Program-made: the position numbers and the translations under genes
The notes under the pieces: model-generated
Databases searched by the model: none
Seen by the model: only the letters and a program-made list of their open reading frames with translations
Told to the model about the DNA's origin: nothing
Shown: positions 23,147 to 30,700 of the stretch, in pieces
How the letters are laid out: every line of letters starts with the position of its first letter
Position numbering within the stretch: the stretch's first letter is position 1
NCBI GenBank assembly: GCA_009782475.1
Contig: WRIZ01000013.1
Location: 1 to 32,549 of the forward strand
Length of the DNA stretch: 32,549 nucleotides
From: Oscillospiraceae bacterium
GTDB lineage: Bacteria > Bacillota > Clostridia > Oscillospirales > UBA929
Direction of reading: 5' to 3'

Positions 23147-24775
23147 GCAGCCTTCGGCGAACGGGCTTTGCAGGTTGGCTCCGGCGACCAGTTCGGTGAA
23201 GGTTTTGGTTCCGGCCAGCCCGACAAACTGCAAGTATTTCTCCCAAGCGGCTTTGAAATCCTTTTGCGATTCCGCCCAAAAGGCCAATGCCATGGTTTGG
23301 GCGAAGCAGTAGTCGATATAGTAAAACGGACGCTCGTAGATATGCCCCTGCGCCTGCCAGCGGCGGCCTTCGCGGTAGAAGTCGAAATCGAGGTCAAGGT
23401 AGGGGCGGTATTTCCCTTCCAGCTCCAGCCAGCATTGGTTGCGCTGTGCCGGGCTCCAGCCGGGATTGGCGTAGATGCGGTGCTGGAACTCATCCACCAT
23501 CGACCCGTACGGCAGGAATGTCAGCGCACCGGCGAGGTGGGCGTAGCGGTATTTCCCCGTTTGCGCCCCGAAAAACCCTTCCATCCACGGCCAAGTGAAA
23601 AACTCCATGCTCATCGAGTGGACTTCGGCCGTCTCGTAACCACCGTTTTGCAAATCGCTCGGGTAAATATCGAACGCCCTGTAGGCGGCGAAAGCGTGAC
23701 CCGCCTCATGGGTCAGAACGTCGATGTCGCCGGAGGTGCCGTTGAAATTGGCAAAGATAAACGGCATTTTCAACGCCGAGATGGGATAGCAGTAGCCACC
23801 CGCCGATTTGCCCTTGCGGGTCAGCACATCGAAGAGGCCGCGCTCCAGCATGAAATCAAAAAACTCCGCCGTTTCAGGCGATAGTTCTTTATACATGGTT
23901 TTGCCGTGGGCGAAAATATCGTCCGGCGTCCCCTGCGGTTTGGCATTGCCGGAGAGGAAGTCCAGCGCGTCGTCATAGACGGTGACGCGTTCGACGCCGA
24001 TGCGTTTGGCTTTCTCGGCTTTGAGGCGTTCGGAAACCGGGACGATATGCTTTTGAATCTGCGCGCGGAAATCTGAAACCATTGTCTCATCGTAACAATT
24101 GCGCTGCATCCGATAATACCCGAGCTCGGTGAAGGTTTGATAACCTAGCTTTTTTGCGATTGTATCGCGCACTTTGACCAAATCGTCGAAAATGCGGTCA
24201 AGGCTCTCTCTCTGCCCCATAAACCATTCGGTGGCGGCGGCGCGCGCTTCCTTGCGGGTGGCGCGGTTTGGGTCTTCATGGAAGGGCCCCATCTGCGCCA
24301 GAGTATAGGTTTTCCCGCGGAACTCTACTTGCGCCGAAGCGATCAATTTATCATACTCGGTGCAGAGCTTGTTTTCCTCCTGCAAGTCGGGGATGATTTC
24401 CGGCGAGAAGGTTTTCAAGTCCATCTCCACATTTTTGAACATCAGGGTGCCGAATTCCTTCTCCATATCGGCGCGGTGGGGCGACGCCACCAACGCTTTG
24501 CCGAACTCCTGCGAAAGCTCCTGAATCTCCGGCCCCGCCTCGTCGAAATAAGCCTTTTCCTGATCATAGAAATCGTCGCTGGTATCCATCGAGTTGCGGA
24601 TATAAGCCACCGCGCCCATCGCCGAGATACTGTTGCCGTATTCGTCGTATTGTTTATAGACGTCAAACGCCTCTTCAGCCGTCTTGGCGGCCTTAAACGC
24701 CTCAAGCAGGCCAGTCAGTTTGGCTTTGACCTCTTCAAGCTGCGGCCGCTGGTACTGTATATCGGAGAATTTCAT
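23084..24775 (-). CDS. pepF: M3-family oligoendopeptidase (PepF-like), 563 aa
   Basis: It cleaves short peptides in the cytoplasm with a zinc site. The motif HEAGH (residues 356-360) lies in LTHEAGHAFAAYRAF. The third zinc ligand is probably a Glu in the following ETAEVHSMSMEFF. Length fits the shorter clostridial M3 branch. The ATG 24775 lies 4 bases after the ddl stop. Its last codons (VQWLDGNPVEDR) are duplicated at 22547-22600 on the far side of the toxin-antitoxin pair. No truncation is seen. Confidence 0.92.
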   Translation of the reverse strand: MKFSDIQYQRPQLEEVKAKLTGLLEAFKAAKTAEEAFDVYKQYDEYGNSISAMGAVAYIRNSMDTSDDFYDQEKAYFDEAGPEIQELSQEFGKALVASPHRADMEKEFGTLMFKNVEMDLKTFSPEIIPDLQEENKLCTEYDKLIASAQVEFRGKTYTLAQMGPFHEDPNRATRKEARAAATEWFMGQRESLDRIFDDLVKVRDTIAKKLGYQTFTELGYYRMQRNCYDETMVSDFRAQIQKHIVPVSERLKAEKAKRIGVERVTVYDDALDFLSGNAKPQGTPDDIFAHGKTMYKELSPETAEFFDFMLERGLFDVLTRKGKSAGGYCYPISALKMPFIFANFNGTSGDIDVLTHEAGHAFAAYRAFDIYPSDLQNGGYETAEVHSMSMEFFTWPWMEGFFGAQTGKYRYAHLAGALTFLPYGSMVDEFQHRIYANPGWSPAQRNQCWLELEGKYRPYLDLDFDFYREGRRWQAQGHIYERPFYYIDYCFAQTMALAFWAESQKDFKAAWEKYLQFVGLAGTKTFTELVAGANLQSPFAEGCLNTVAAAAVQWLDGNPVEDR

Positions 24776-24779
24776 ATTT

Positions 24780-25955
24780 TTAGTCTTTTCCTTTCAGTTC
24801 GGCATTTTGCAGAATATTCACATCGTAACTGTAGGTGAGCTGGGCGCGCCGCCGCTGGCGGGCAAAGGCAAGCTCGATCATTTCGTCCAGCATGGCGTCG
24901 AACGGCAGCCCCGCTTTTTCCCAAAGATAGAATGCCAGCGAGCCGGGGATGGTGTTCAGCTCGTTGATATACAGCTCATTGTGCAGGGTATCCCACAGGA
25001 AGTCAATCCGCGCCACCCCGGCGCAGCCGAGCATACGGAACGCCTTGACGGCCAATTTTTGAACTTCCTCGGCTTTCTCCTCGGGAATGTCGGCCGGAAT
25101 AACGCGCTTTTGCCCCGACATGCCGCTTTGCTTATCACCGCTCTTGCCGCCTGATTGGTATTTGTCGCGGTAGGATAAAATATTCTCCGTCATGACCGGC
25201 TCTTCGCATACCGAAGCCCGGGCTTTGGAGCTGTCACCGATGACGGCGCAGTTGACTTCGCGCATATGGATCAATGCCGGTTCGATCAAAACTCTGGACG
25301 AAAAGGTAAAGGCCAAATCCAACGCCGCCTGCAAACGGTCGCGGTTGTCGGCGCGGCTGATGCCGACCGAGGAACCGAGGTTGGTCGGTTTGACCATGAC
25401 GGGGTACGGGAAATGGGTTTCCATCGCGTTCAGAACGACTTCGGGTTTGCGGTTGTATTTCTCCGCTTCCAGCACCAAATCGTCCAACACCGGAAGCCCG
25501 GCTCCCCGCAGCAATGCTTTGGCGGCGGGTTTATCCATGCAGACCGCGCTGGAGATCACATCGCATCCGGTGTACGGAAGCCCGGCCATTTCAAACATCC
25601 CCTGAAGGCTGCCGTCCTCGCCGAATGTACCATGTACCGCGGGCAGGGCGATGTCAAGGTATACCGGCTTATCGCTGCCGAACATTTTCTTGACGGTGGA
25701 ATGCAGCACCACACGCCCGCCTGAGCGGATCAGGCAGACCTGCCGCCCGCCTTCCAGCAGGGACGGGATGTTCCTGTAATTTTTCAGCGTATCGAAGCCG
25801 GAGCCGGTATACATCGCCCCGTCTTTGGCGAGGTAAACCGGGATAACATCGTATTTCTCCTTGTTCAACGCCGCGGCAACCTGCATCCCGGTGATCACCG
25901 AAACCTCATGTTCCACGCTCCTGCCGCCGAAAAAGACGGCCGCCTGCATTTTCAT
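24780..25955 (-). CDS. ddl: D-alanine--D-alanine ligase, 391 aa
   Basis: Ddl joins two D-Ala with ATP for the peptidoglycan stem. The N-terminus FFGGRSVEHEVSVITG is typical. The ATP-grasp part has VMVKPTNLGSSVGISRA and VARIDFLWD with the end ELYINELNTIPGS. Length is a little longer than the usual 350-370, owing to a loop (DKYQSGGKSGDKQSGMSGQK, about residues 270-290) rich in Gly and Ser. It lies 11 bases after murF, so the product and the next step (MurF) are made together. ATG 25955 is the natural start. Confidence 0.94.
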   Translation of the reverse strand: MKMQAAVFFGGRSVEHEVSVITGMQVAAALNKEKYDVIPVYLAKDGAMYTGSGFDTLKNYRNIPSLLEGGRQVCLIRSGGRVVLHSTVKKMFGSDKPVYLDIALPAVHGTFGEDGSLQGMFEMAGLPYTGCDVISSAVCMDKPAAKALLRGAGLPVLDDLVLEAEKYNRKPEVVLNAMETHFPYPVMVKPTNLGSSVGISRADNRDRLQAALDLAFTFSSRVLIEPALIHMREVNCAVIGDSSKARASVCEEPVMTENILSYRDKYQSGGKSGDKQSGMSGQKRVIPADIPEEKAEEVQKLAVKAFRMLGCAGVARIDFLWDTLHNELYINELNTIPGSLAFYLWEKAGLPFDAMLDEMIELAFARQRRRAQLTYSYDVNILQNAELKGKD

Positions 25956-25966
25956 TGTCCCATCTC

Positions 25967-27424
25967 CTATCTGTAATTATCCGGTAAATCATTTTCTATG
26001 AGAATGGTTTTTTCTTCCGCCTGAATGGAAACCGCCCATTGATAAGCATCATTGAATGAACCGAACACCTTGACCTTTTCCTTATCAAACCCTGCGTCTA
26101 ACATTCCCGCGAGGATGGGTTCCGATTGCTTTTCCCCGACCAACGCCGCGTAATCGCAGACCAAAGCGATTCTTCCGCCGAAAACACGGTTCTCGGTTTC
26201 TTCGATTTCCCCCAGCTCAACCATACCGGGCGTGATGATGATCTTTGTTCCCGGGAACAACCCCAGCGCGTCCAGCGCGGCGGCTGTTCCTGCGGGGTTT
26301 GCGTTGTAGGAGTCGTCGATCACGGTCAGTCCGCCGCCTTTGGGCAGCAGTTCTAAACGGTGTTTGGCCGGTTTGAGGCCGCGCACGGCGGGAACCAACT
26401 CGCGCAGCGGGACGCCCATATGCAGGGCGACGGCGATGGCCGCCGTGACGTTTTCGATGTTGTGCCGCCCCAGCAAACCGCAAGTAAAGCCTTCCCGTTC
26501 CCCCGATTTGGTGATGACGTCAAACGACAGTCCCCTCGCGTTGGCGGTCAGGTTTTCGGCGCGGACGTCCAGTGAAGCATCGTCGGAAACGGCGTAACGC
26601 ACCGCGGGGCGGCCGCTCCCCTTTTCACGGATATGTTCGCTGCCCCAGCAGAGAAAGGCTGTTCCGTCCGGCGGCAGAGCTTCGATCAGCTCGAATTTTG
26701 TCTTTGCCACGTTCTCAACCGACTTAAATGTCTCCAAATGCTGCGGGCCGATGGCGGTCAGTACGCCGTGCCTCGGCCGTACGATTTTGCAAACTTCCTG
26801 AATATCACCGACATGCCGCGCGCCCATTTCGCAGACGAAAACGCTGTGGCTTGGCTCCAGCTTTTCGCGGATGGTGCGCACCACGCCCATCGGGGTGTTG
26901 TAGCTCTCGGGCGTGACCAAGATATTGTATTTGACCGACAGGAGCTGCCCGATATAGGTCTTGACCGACGTTTTGCCGTAACTCCCCGTCACACCGATAA
27001 CGGTCAGATCGGGACGCAGCCGCTTTTGGGCGTCGCGGATGTACCAGTTGTTGATGATTTTCTGCACCGGCCAAAGGAGCAAGTTGGCAAGCGGGATGAG
27101 AATATTTGTGCAAAAGAAGCTAAAAATGAGGAGGAAAATTTGGAGCTTGCCGCCGATAAACCATGTTCCGACCGCGATCCCCGCCAGCAAAAGAGCTTGC
27201 GTAACCAAGAGACGCCATACCCTGCTGGTGAACTTGAGCGGTTTTTTGGCTTTGCCCCGGGGCAGGAACGGGATATAGTTGAGGTTGAACCCCGCGCCCT
27301 CGCTTTTCATCCAGCGCCAATATCCCGGGAACAGATAGGAGCTGAGCTGAAACATGTGCATGAACCGCACCGAGACGGCCATCGAGAAGAGCCAAAAAAG
27401 GGCGTAAATGGCCAAGCGTCCCAC
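25967..27424 (-). CDS. murF: MurF-type ligase with membrane N-terminus, 485 aa
   Basis: MurF adds D-Ala-D-Ala to the UDP-MurNAc-tripeptide. The Mur ligase ATP motif GVTGSYGKTS is at residues 144-153, followed by CEMGARHVGDI and DDSYNANPAGTAAAL. The first 120 residues are unlike classic MurF: they are three or so membrane helices (3-30, 70-90, 95-118) in place of the UDP-recognition domain. The gene starts at GTG 27424 with GGAGG upstream, and a promoter (27531-27559) precedes it. The neighbour is ddl, whose product it uses. It could be a divergent Mur ligase with another acceptor. Confidence 0.85.
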   Translation of the reverse strand: MGRLAIYALFWLFSMAVSVRFMHMFQLSSYLFPGYWRWMKSEGAGFNLNYIPFLPRGKAKKPLKFTSRVWRLLVTQALLLAGIAVGTWFIGGKLQIFLLIFSFFCTNILIPLANLLLWPVQKIINNWYIRDAQKRLRPDLTVIGVTGSYGKTSVKTYIGQLLSVKYNILVTPESYNTPMGVVRTIREKLEPSHSVFVCEMGARHVGDIQEVCKIVRPRHGVLTAIGPQHLETFKSVENVAKTKFELIEALPPDGTAFLCWGSEHIREKGSGRPAVRYAVSDDASLDVRAENLTANARGLSFDVITKSGEREGFTCGLLGRHNIENVTAAIAVALHMGVPLRELVPAVRGLKPAKHRLELLPKGGGLTVIDDSYNANPAGTAAALDALGLFPGTKIIITPGMVELGEIEETENRVFGGRIALVCDYAALVGEKQSEPILAGMLDAGFDKEKVKVFGSFNDAYQWAVSIQAEEKTILIENDLPDNYR

Positions 27425-27490
27425 AATAATCCTCCATAGTTGCGTTTATTGGCCATCTATTGCTAGATATGGCACTTTTTGCTCAAATAA

Positions 27491-27506
27491 TGTTTCATGT
27501 GAAACA
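27491..27506. promoter_or_regulatory. parS-like site (ParB/Spo0J binding)
   Basis: TGTTTCATGTGAAACA differs at one base from the parS consensus TGTTTCACGTGAAACA. It lies in the leader of murF, about 25 bases after the -10. ParB loads chromosomes for segregation from such sites, mostly near the origin. One mismatch allows it to be weak or chance. Confidence 0.5.
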
Positions 27507-27530
27507 CTTTTTGCCTTTGCATCCCCACAT

Positions 27531-27559
27531 ATTGTAGCATATCACGGAGCTTTTATCAA
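27531..27559 (-). promoter_or_regulatory. Promoter of the murF-ddl-pepF cluster
   Basis: On the reverse strand TTGATA (27554-27559), 17 bases and TACAAT (27531-27536). A leader of about 100 bases follows and contains the parS-like site and a weak hairpin (GCCAT...ATGGC). Confidence 0.7.
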
Positions 27560-27597
27560 GATAGAGGATTTTTTATTTATTATGACAACCGATTTCA

Positions 27598-28341
27598 CTA
27601 CAGAAACGAGTCCAAAATACGCACCGTATGGGTCAGGCGTTCCATAAATGCCCAGTGGCCGCCCGGCAGAACCGCCAGCCCCGCGTCCGGGATAAGCCGC
27701 TCCATTTTCTTCCCGTCGGCAAGCGGCGTCGCCGTGTCATCCTCACCCCAAATCAAAAGGGTTGGAACTTTTATCCTTGGCAGAGCGTCTAACAGGTCAA
27801 CCGAGAGCAGCTTGCTCATGGTCGATTTCATCAGCGGCGAGGCGGCGCGGTAATCGGCCGACCCTTTCTTGGCGCGGTAACGCTCCAATGCCTTCGGAAA
27901 GGGTTTTAAGAAACATTTGGCTATTTTGTAAGTATAGACCTTGATATAGTACCTTAATCCGCGTTTAGGCTTCAATCCCGCCGCGCTGAACAGGACGGCC
28001 CGGGGCGGTCTTATGCCCGGGTTATCCCGGGAGAGCAGCCTCAGCAGGACGCGCCCGCCGTTGGAATGCCCCATGCAGACAGGCTCGGTCAGACCTTTGG
28101 CTTTGCAGTAGGCCTCAACGAAATCGGCGTATCGGTCAACATCCCAAGCCTGAGGCGGCTCGGCCGATTTCCCGAAACCCGGCATATCGGGCGCGTAAAC
28201 GGTGTGTGTCGCGGCAAGATGCCGCAGCAGCGGGAGATAGCTCTCATGCCCGACGCCCCAGCCGTGCAGGAAGAGCATCTTTTGTCCGCTGCCGATCACC
28301 GTTTCATGGATGTCTATGCCGTCTATCTGCAATCCCATCAT
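27598..28341 (-). CDS. Alpha/beta hydrolase, 247 aa
   Basis: The fold is clear: LFLHGWGVG (oxyanion region), nucleophile Ser93 in GHSNGG, the acid residue near Asp201/202 in LIWGEDDTATPL, and His229 in PGGHWAF. Substrate cannot be deduced. ATG 28341 and 28338 are both possible. It has its own promoter (28358-28387) and no partner gene nearby. Confidence 0.88.
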   Translation of the reverse strand: MMGLQIDGIDIHETVIGSGQKMLFLHGWGVGHESYLPLLRHLAATHTVYAPDMPGFGKSAEPPQAWDVDRYADFVEAYCKAKGLTEPVCMGHSNGGRVLLRLLSRDNPGIRPPRAVLFSAAGLKPKRGLRYYIKVYTYKIAKCFLKPFPKALERYRAKKGSADYRAASPLMKSTMSKLLSVDLLDALPRIKVPTLLIWGEDDTATPLADGKKMERLIPDAGLAVLPGGHWAFMERLTHTVRILDSFL

Positions 28342-28357
28342 CCTCTCGGAACAGTAT

Positions 28358-28387
28358 ACTATACAAGTATATGGCAGCGCAAGTCAA
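28358..28387 (-). promoter_or_regulatory. Promoter of the alpha/beta hydrolase gene
   Basis: On the reverse strand TTGACT (28382-28387), 18 bases and TATAGT (28358-28363). An overlapping TATACT (28353-28358) could also serve. Confidence 0.55.
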
Positions 28388-28411
28388 TTTAACCCGCAAC
28401 GGCGAGTTTTG

Positions 28412-29635
28412 CTAAATACAGCCCGATGAAATAACGGTTGTATCCAGCGGCGAACGAAGGGCTTCCGCAAACATGGTTTTTCCGCTCCCCCGCTCCCCTT
28501 CAAATTTGCCGTCCGCCGTCAGGAAATGGCGGCTGCGTTTCAGCGGCACCTTCATTCTCCGCAATACATCATGGGTCACCCGCCCCAAACGGCGTTCGTC
28601 CAATATCCGCTTGGCGGTGGTTATGCCGATGCCGGGAATGCGGATCAGCATTTCATACGGCGCGGTATTGACCTCTACCGGGAAGAGATGGAGATTCCGC
28701 AGTGCCCAAGACGCTTTGGGGTCGAAATCGTTGGTCAAATTGGGCGCGGACTCGGGGGTGATCTCCCCGGGGGTGAAGCCGTAGAGCTGCATCAGCCGAT
28801 CGGCCTGATACAGCCGGGTCATCCGCCACCCCGGCGTGGATACCTCGGGGCGTTCTTCGTAACCCCGCGCCTGTTGAAGATATTGATAGGGGGTGTAATA
28901 GATCCATTGCAAACCGTATTTTCCGTACAGCGCGCTGGATAGGTTGAGGATGGTCAAATCGTCCTCTCCTGTGCTGCCCGCCATCAGCTGGGTTGTCTGC
29001 GAAACGGCAAACCGGGGTTTATGGGGGCTTTTTTCAGCCTTAGCCTCCCGGATCAGGCGGCTGATCTCTGTCATCGGGCGGAGGATGCTGGTACGGTTTT
29101 TGTCCCGGGCGATGGCTTTATATCCTTCGCTTTTGGCCACTTCAATGTTAACGCTCAGCTGGTTGGCGTAACTCCCCGCCTGCCGGATCAGCCCCGGGTC
29201 TGCGCCCGGCATTACCTTAGCGTGCAGGGTGCCCCGGTAGCCAAGCTCCCCGCGCATGATCCGCATCGCCTCAATCATCAGTTCTTCGGTGTAGTCGGGA
29301 TTCTTGACGACGGCCGAGGTGATGAACACGCTGCCGCCGTTGGCATGTGCCGATTCCACCGCAAGCCGCGCGAGTTCCCTCGGCGTGTTGGTATACCGTT
29401 TCTTTTCCTCCCGGCCGCAGCGGCAGCCGCAATAAGAACAATTGAATACACAGTCGTTTGACAGAAAGACCTTAGGAGGCGGCGGGCGTCTGGTTGCCTT
29501 TGGGGAGGATAACGTCATTTGCGTTTGCTCATAAACCGGAGCGGCCGGCTCTGTCACTTCAAACCGCCCGTCTTCCTCCATCAGGGAGAATTTATCCTCC
29601 GCCGTCAGTTCAGGCTTCAATTGCACATTCGCCAT
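28412..29635 (-). CDS. Radical SAM protein, putative DNA modification/repair type, 407 aa
   Basis: The radical SAM motif CxxxCxxC is in NDCVFNCSYCGCRCG (about residues 61-75). The C-terminal part has a helix-hairpin-helix DNA-binding element (RIPGIGITTAKRILDERR, about 330-347). Together they fit the TIGR03916-type family thought to repair or modify DNA. In other genomes it usually sits beside a uracil-DNA glycosylase-like partner, which is not seen here. The extra C-terminal stretch (RGSGKTMFAEALRSPLDTTV) is not familiar. ATG 29635 follows AAAGGGG. Its promoter carries a palindrome at 29676-29689. Confidence 0.82.
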   Translation of the reverse strand: MANVQLKPELTAEDKFSLMEEDGRFEVTEPAAPVYEQTQMTLSSPKATRRPPPPKVFLSNDCVFNCSYCGCRCGREEKKRYTNTPRELARLAVESAHANGGSVFITSAVVKNPDYTEELMIEAMRIMRGELGYRGTLHAKVMPGADPGLIRQAGSYANQLSVNIEVAKSEGYKAIARDKNRTSILRPMTEISRLIREAKAEKSPHKPRFAVSQTTQLMAGSTGEDDLTILNLSSALYGKYGLQWIYYTPYQYLQQARGYEERPEVSTPGWRMTRLYQADRLMQLYGFTPGEITPESAPNLTNDFDPKASWALRNLHLFPVEVNTAPYEMLIRIPGIGITTAKRILDERRLGRVTHDVLRRMKVPLKRSRHFLTADGKFEGERGSGKTMFAEALRSPLDTTVISSGCI

Positions 29636-29667
29636 GTCCGCATCCCCTTTATTCCCTTAATGAACAA

Positions 29668-29696
29668 AGCATATCACGAACATTCGTGCGACGCAA
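29668..29696 (-). promoter_or_regulatory. Promoter of the radical SAM gene with central palindrome
   Basis: On the reverse strand TTGCGT (29691-29696), 17 bases and TATGCT (29668-29673). The spacer holds CACGAA-CA-TTCGTG (29676-29689), an operator position. It contains GAAC-N4-GTGC, one base from the GAAC-N4-GTTC pattern of Gram-positive LexA. Confidence 0.5.
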
Positions 29697-29725
29697 GGGA
29701 TTTTTTTGAAAGGACGGTAAACAGT

Positions 29726-30694
29726 ATGAAACGAATCAAAGCACTCTCTGCCCTTTTGCTCCTTCTCATGTTGATCACAGCCTGTTCCTCGAATTATGCC
29801 GAGGATTCCTTTAATGAAAGCAAGTCACTCAGAGGCGAGTCCGCGAACGCACCAAACTCTATCCCCGCCGAACCCTATGAATACGGCCTTATGAGAGAAC
29901 CCTATGACAAGGACGATTTGGAAAGAGAGGCAGCGGACAACCGCAAGATCATTTGGAACGCGTCGATGGACATCGAGGTCAAAGACGCCGCCGCTCTATA
30001 CGGACGCCTTGCGTCCCGCGCCGCCGAACTGGGCGGGTATGAGCACACCAACGACATCCAGCACTATGAAGCATACTCCGTTGTCAAAGCCACCTTCAAA
30101 CTGCCTCCGAGGCAGGTACATGCCTTTATGTCCTATGCCGGAGAAGAGGGTAAGGTTGTCAATTCCAAGCTCGGCTCGGAAGACGTCACCGAAAACTACT
30201 ATGACTCCGCCCAGCGGCTGGAAACCAAGCGGGCGACGCTGGAACCTTACTACAGGCTGCTGGCCGACGCCAAAGATTTGGATGAGATCATCCGCATCCA
30301 GCGGATCATCGACGGCATCACCGAAGACATCGAGGCGTTGGAGGGCAGGCTTCGCATGTGGGATTTCCTGACCGACATGGCTACGGTCAGCGTTTATATC
30401 CGTCAGGACAACGACCCGGTCAAGATCGAGGAAGCACCGCGTGAAATCAACTGGAGTGCGCTGAGTTTCAATGACATGGGTTACCTCATCAAGCGCGGTT
30501 TCGTTGGATTAAGCAGCGGGCTTCTAACGGCGTTGCAGTGGATCGCCATAACCATCCTTGTCACCTCGCCGCTGCTGATCCCGGCAACGATCGCCTTCCT
30601 GATTTGGCGGAAACGCCGGAAACAACGCCGCGCGGACACGGTGACCGAAGAGACGGAGATTGTTTCTGAAGAGCCGGATGATCCCGAAGTGTAA
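29726..30694 (+). CDS. DUF4349-domain lipoprotein, 322 aa
   Basis: The signal sequence ends in a lipobox (LLMLITAC, Cys about residue 20), so it is a membrane-anchored lipoprotein. The body (WNASMDIEVKDAAALYGRLA, NDIQHYEAYSVVKATFKLP) and a coiled-coil stretch (RIIDGITEDIEALEGRLR) fit DUF4349. A C-terminal membrane helix (ITILVTSPLLIPATIAFLIW) precedes a basic/acidic tail. ATG 29726 is chosen because it gives the signal peptide and has GAAAGGA upstream. Function of the family is unknown. Confidence 0.88.
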   Translation: MKRIKALSALLLLLMLITACSSNYAEDSFNESKSLRGESANAPNSIPAEPYEYGLMREPYDKDDLEREAADNRKIIWNASMDIEVKDAAALYGRLASRAAELGGYEHTNDIQHYEAYSVVKATFKLPPRQVHAFMSYAGEEGKVVNSKLGSEDVTENYYDSAQRLETKRATLEPYYRLLADAKDLDEIIRIQRIIDGITEDIEALEGRLRMWDFLTDMATVSVYIRQDNDPVKIEEAPREINWSALSFNDMGYLIKRGFVGLSSGLLTALQWIAITILVTSPLLIPATIAFLIWRKRRKQRRADTVTEETEIVSEEPDDPEV

Positions 30695-30700
30695 ACAGCC

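Noticed and set aside
22943-23884. Plus-strand frame of 313 codons opposite pepF
   Set aside because: PepF on the other strand has its zinc motif and full length; this is its shadow.
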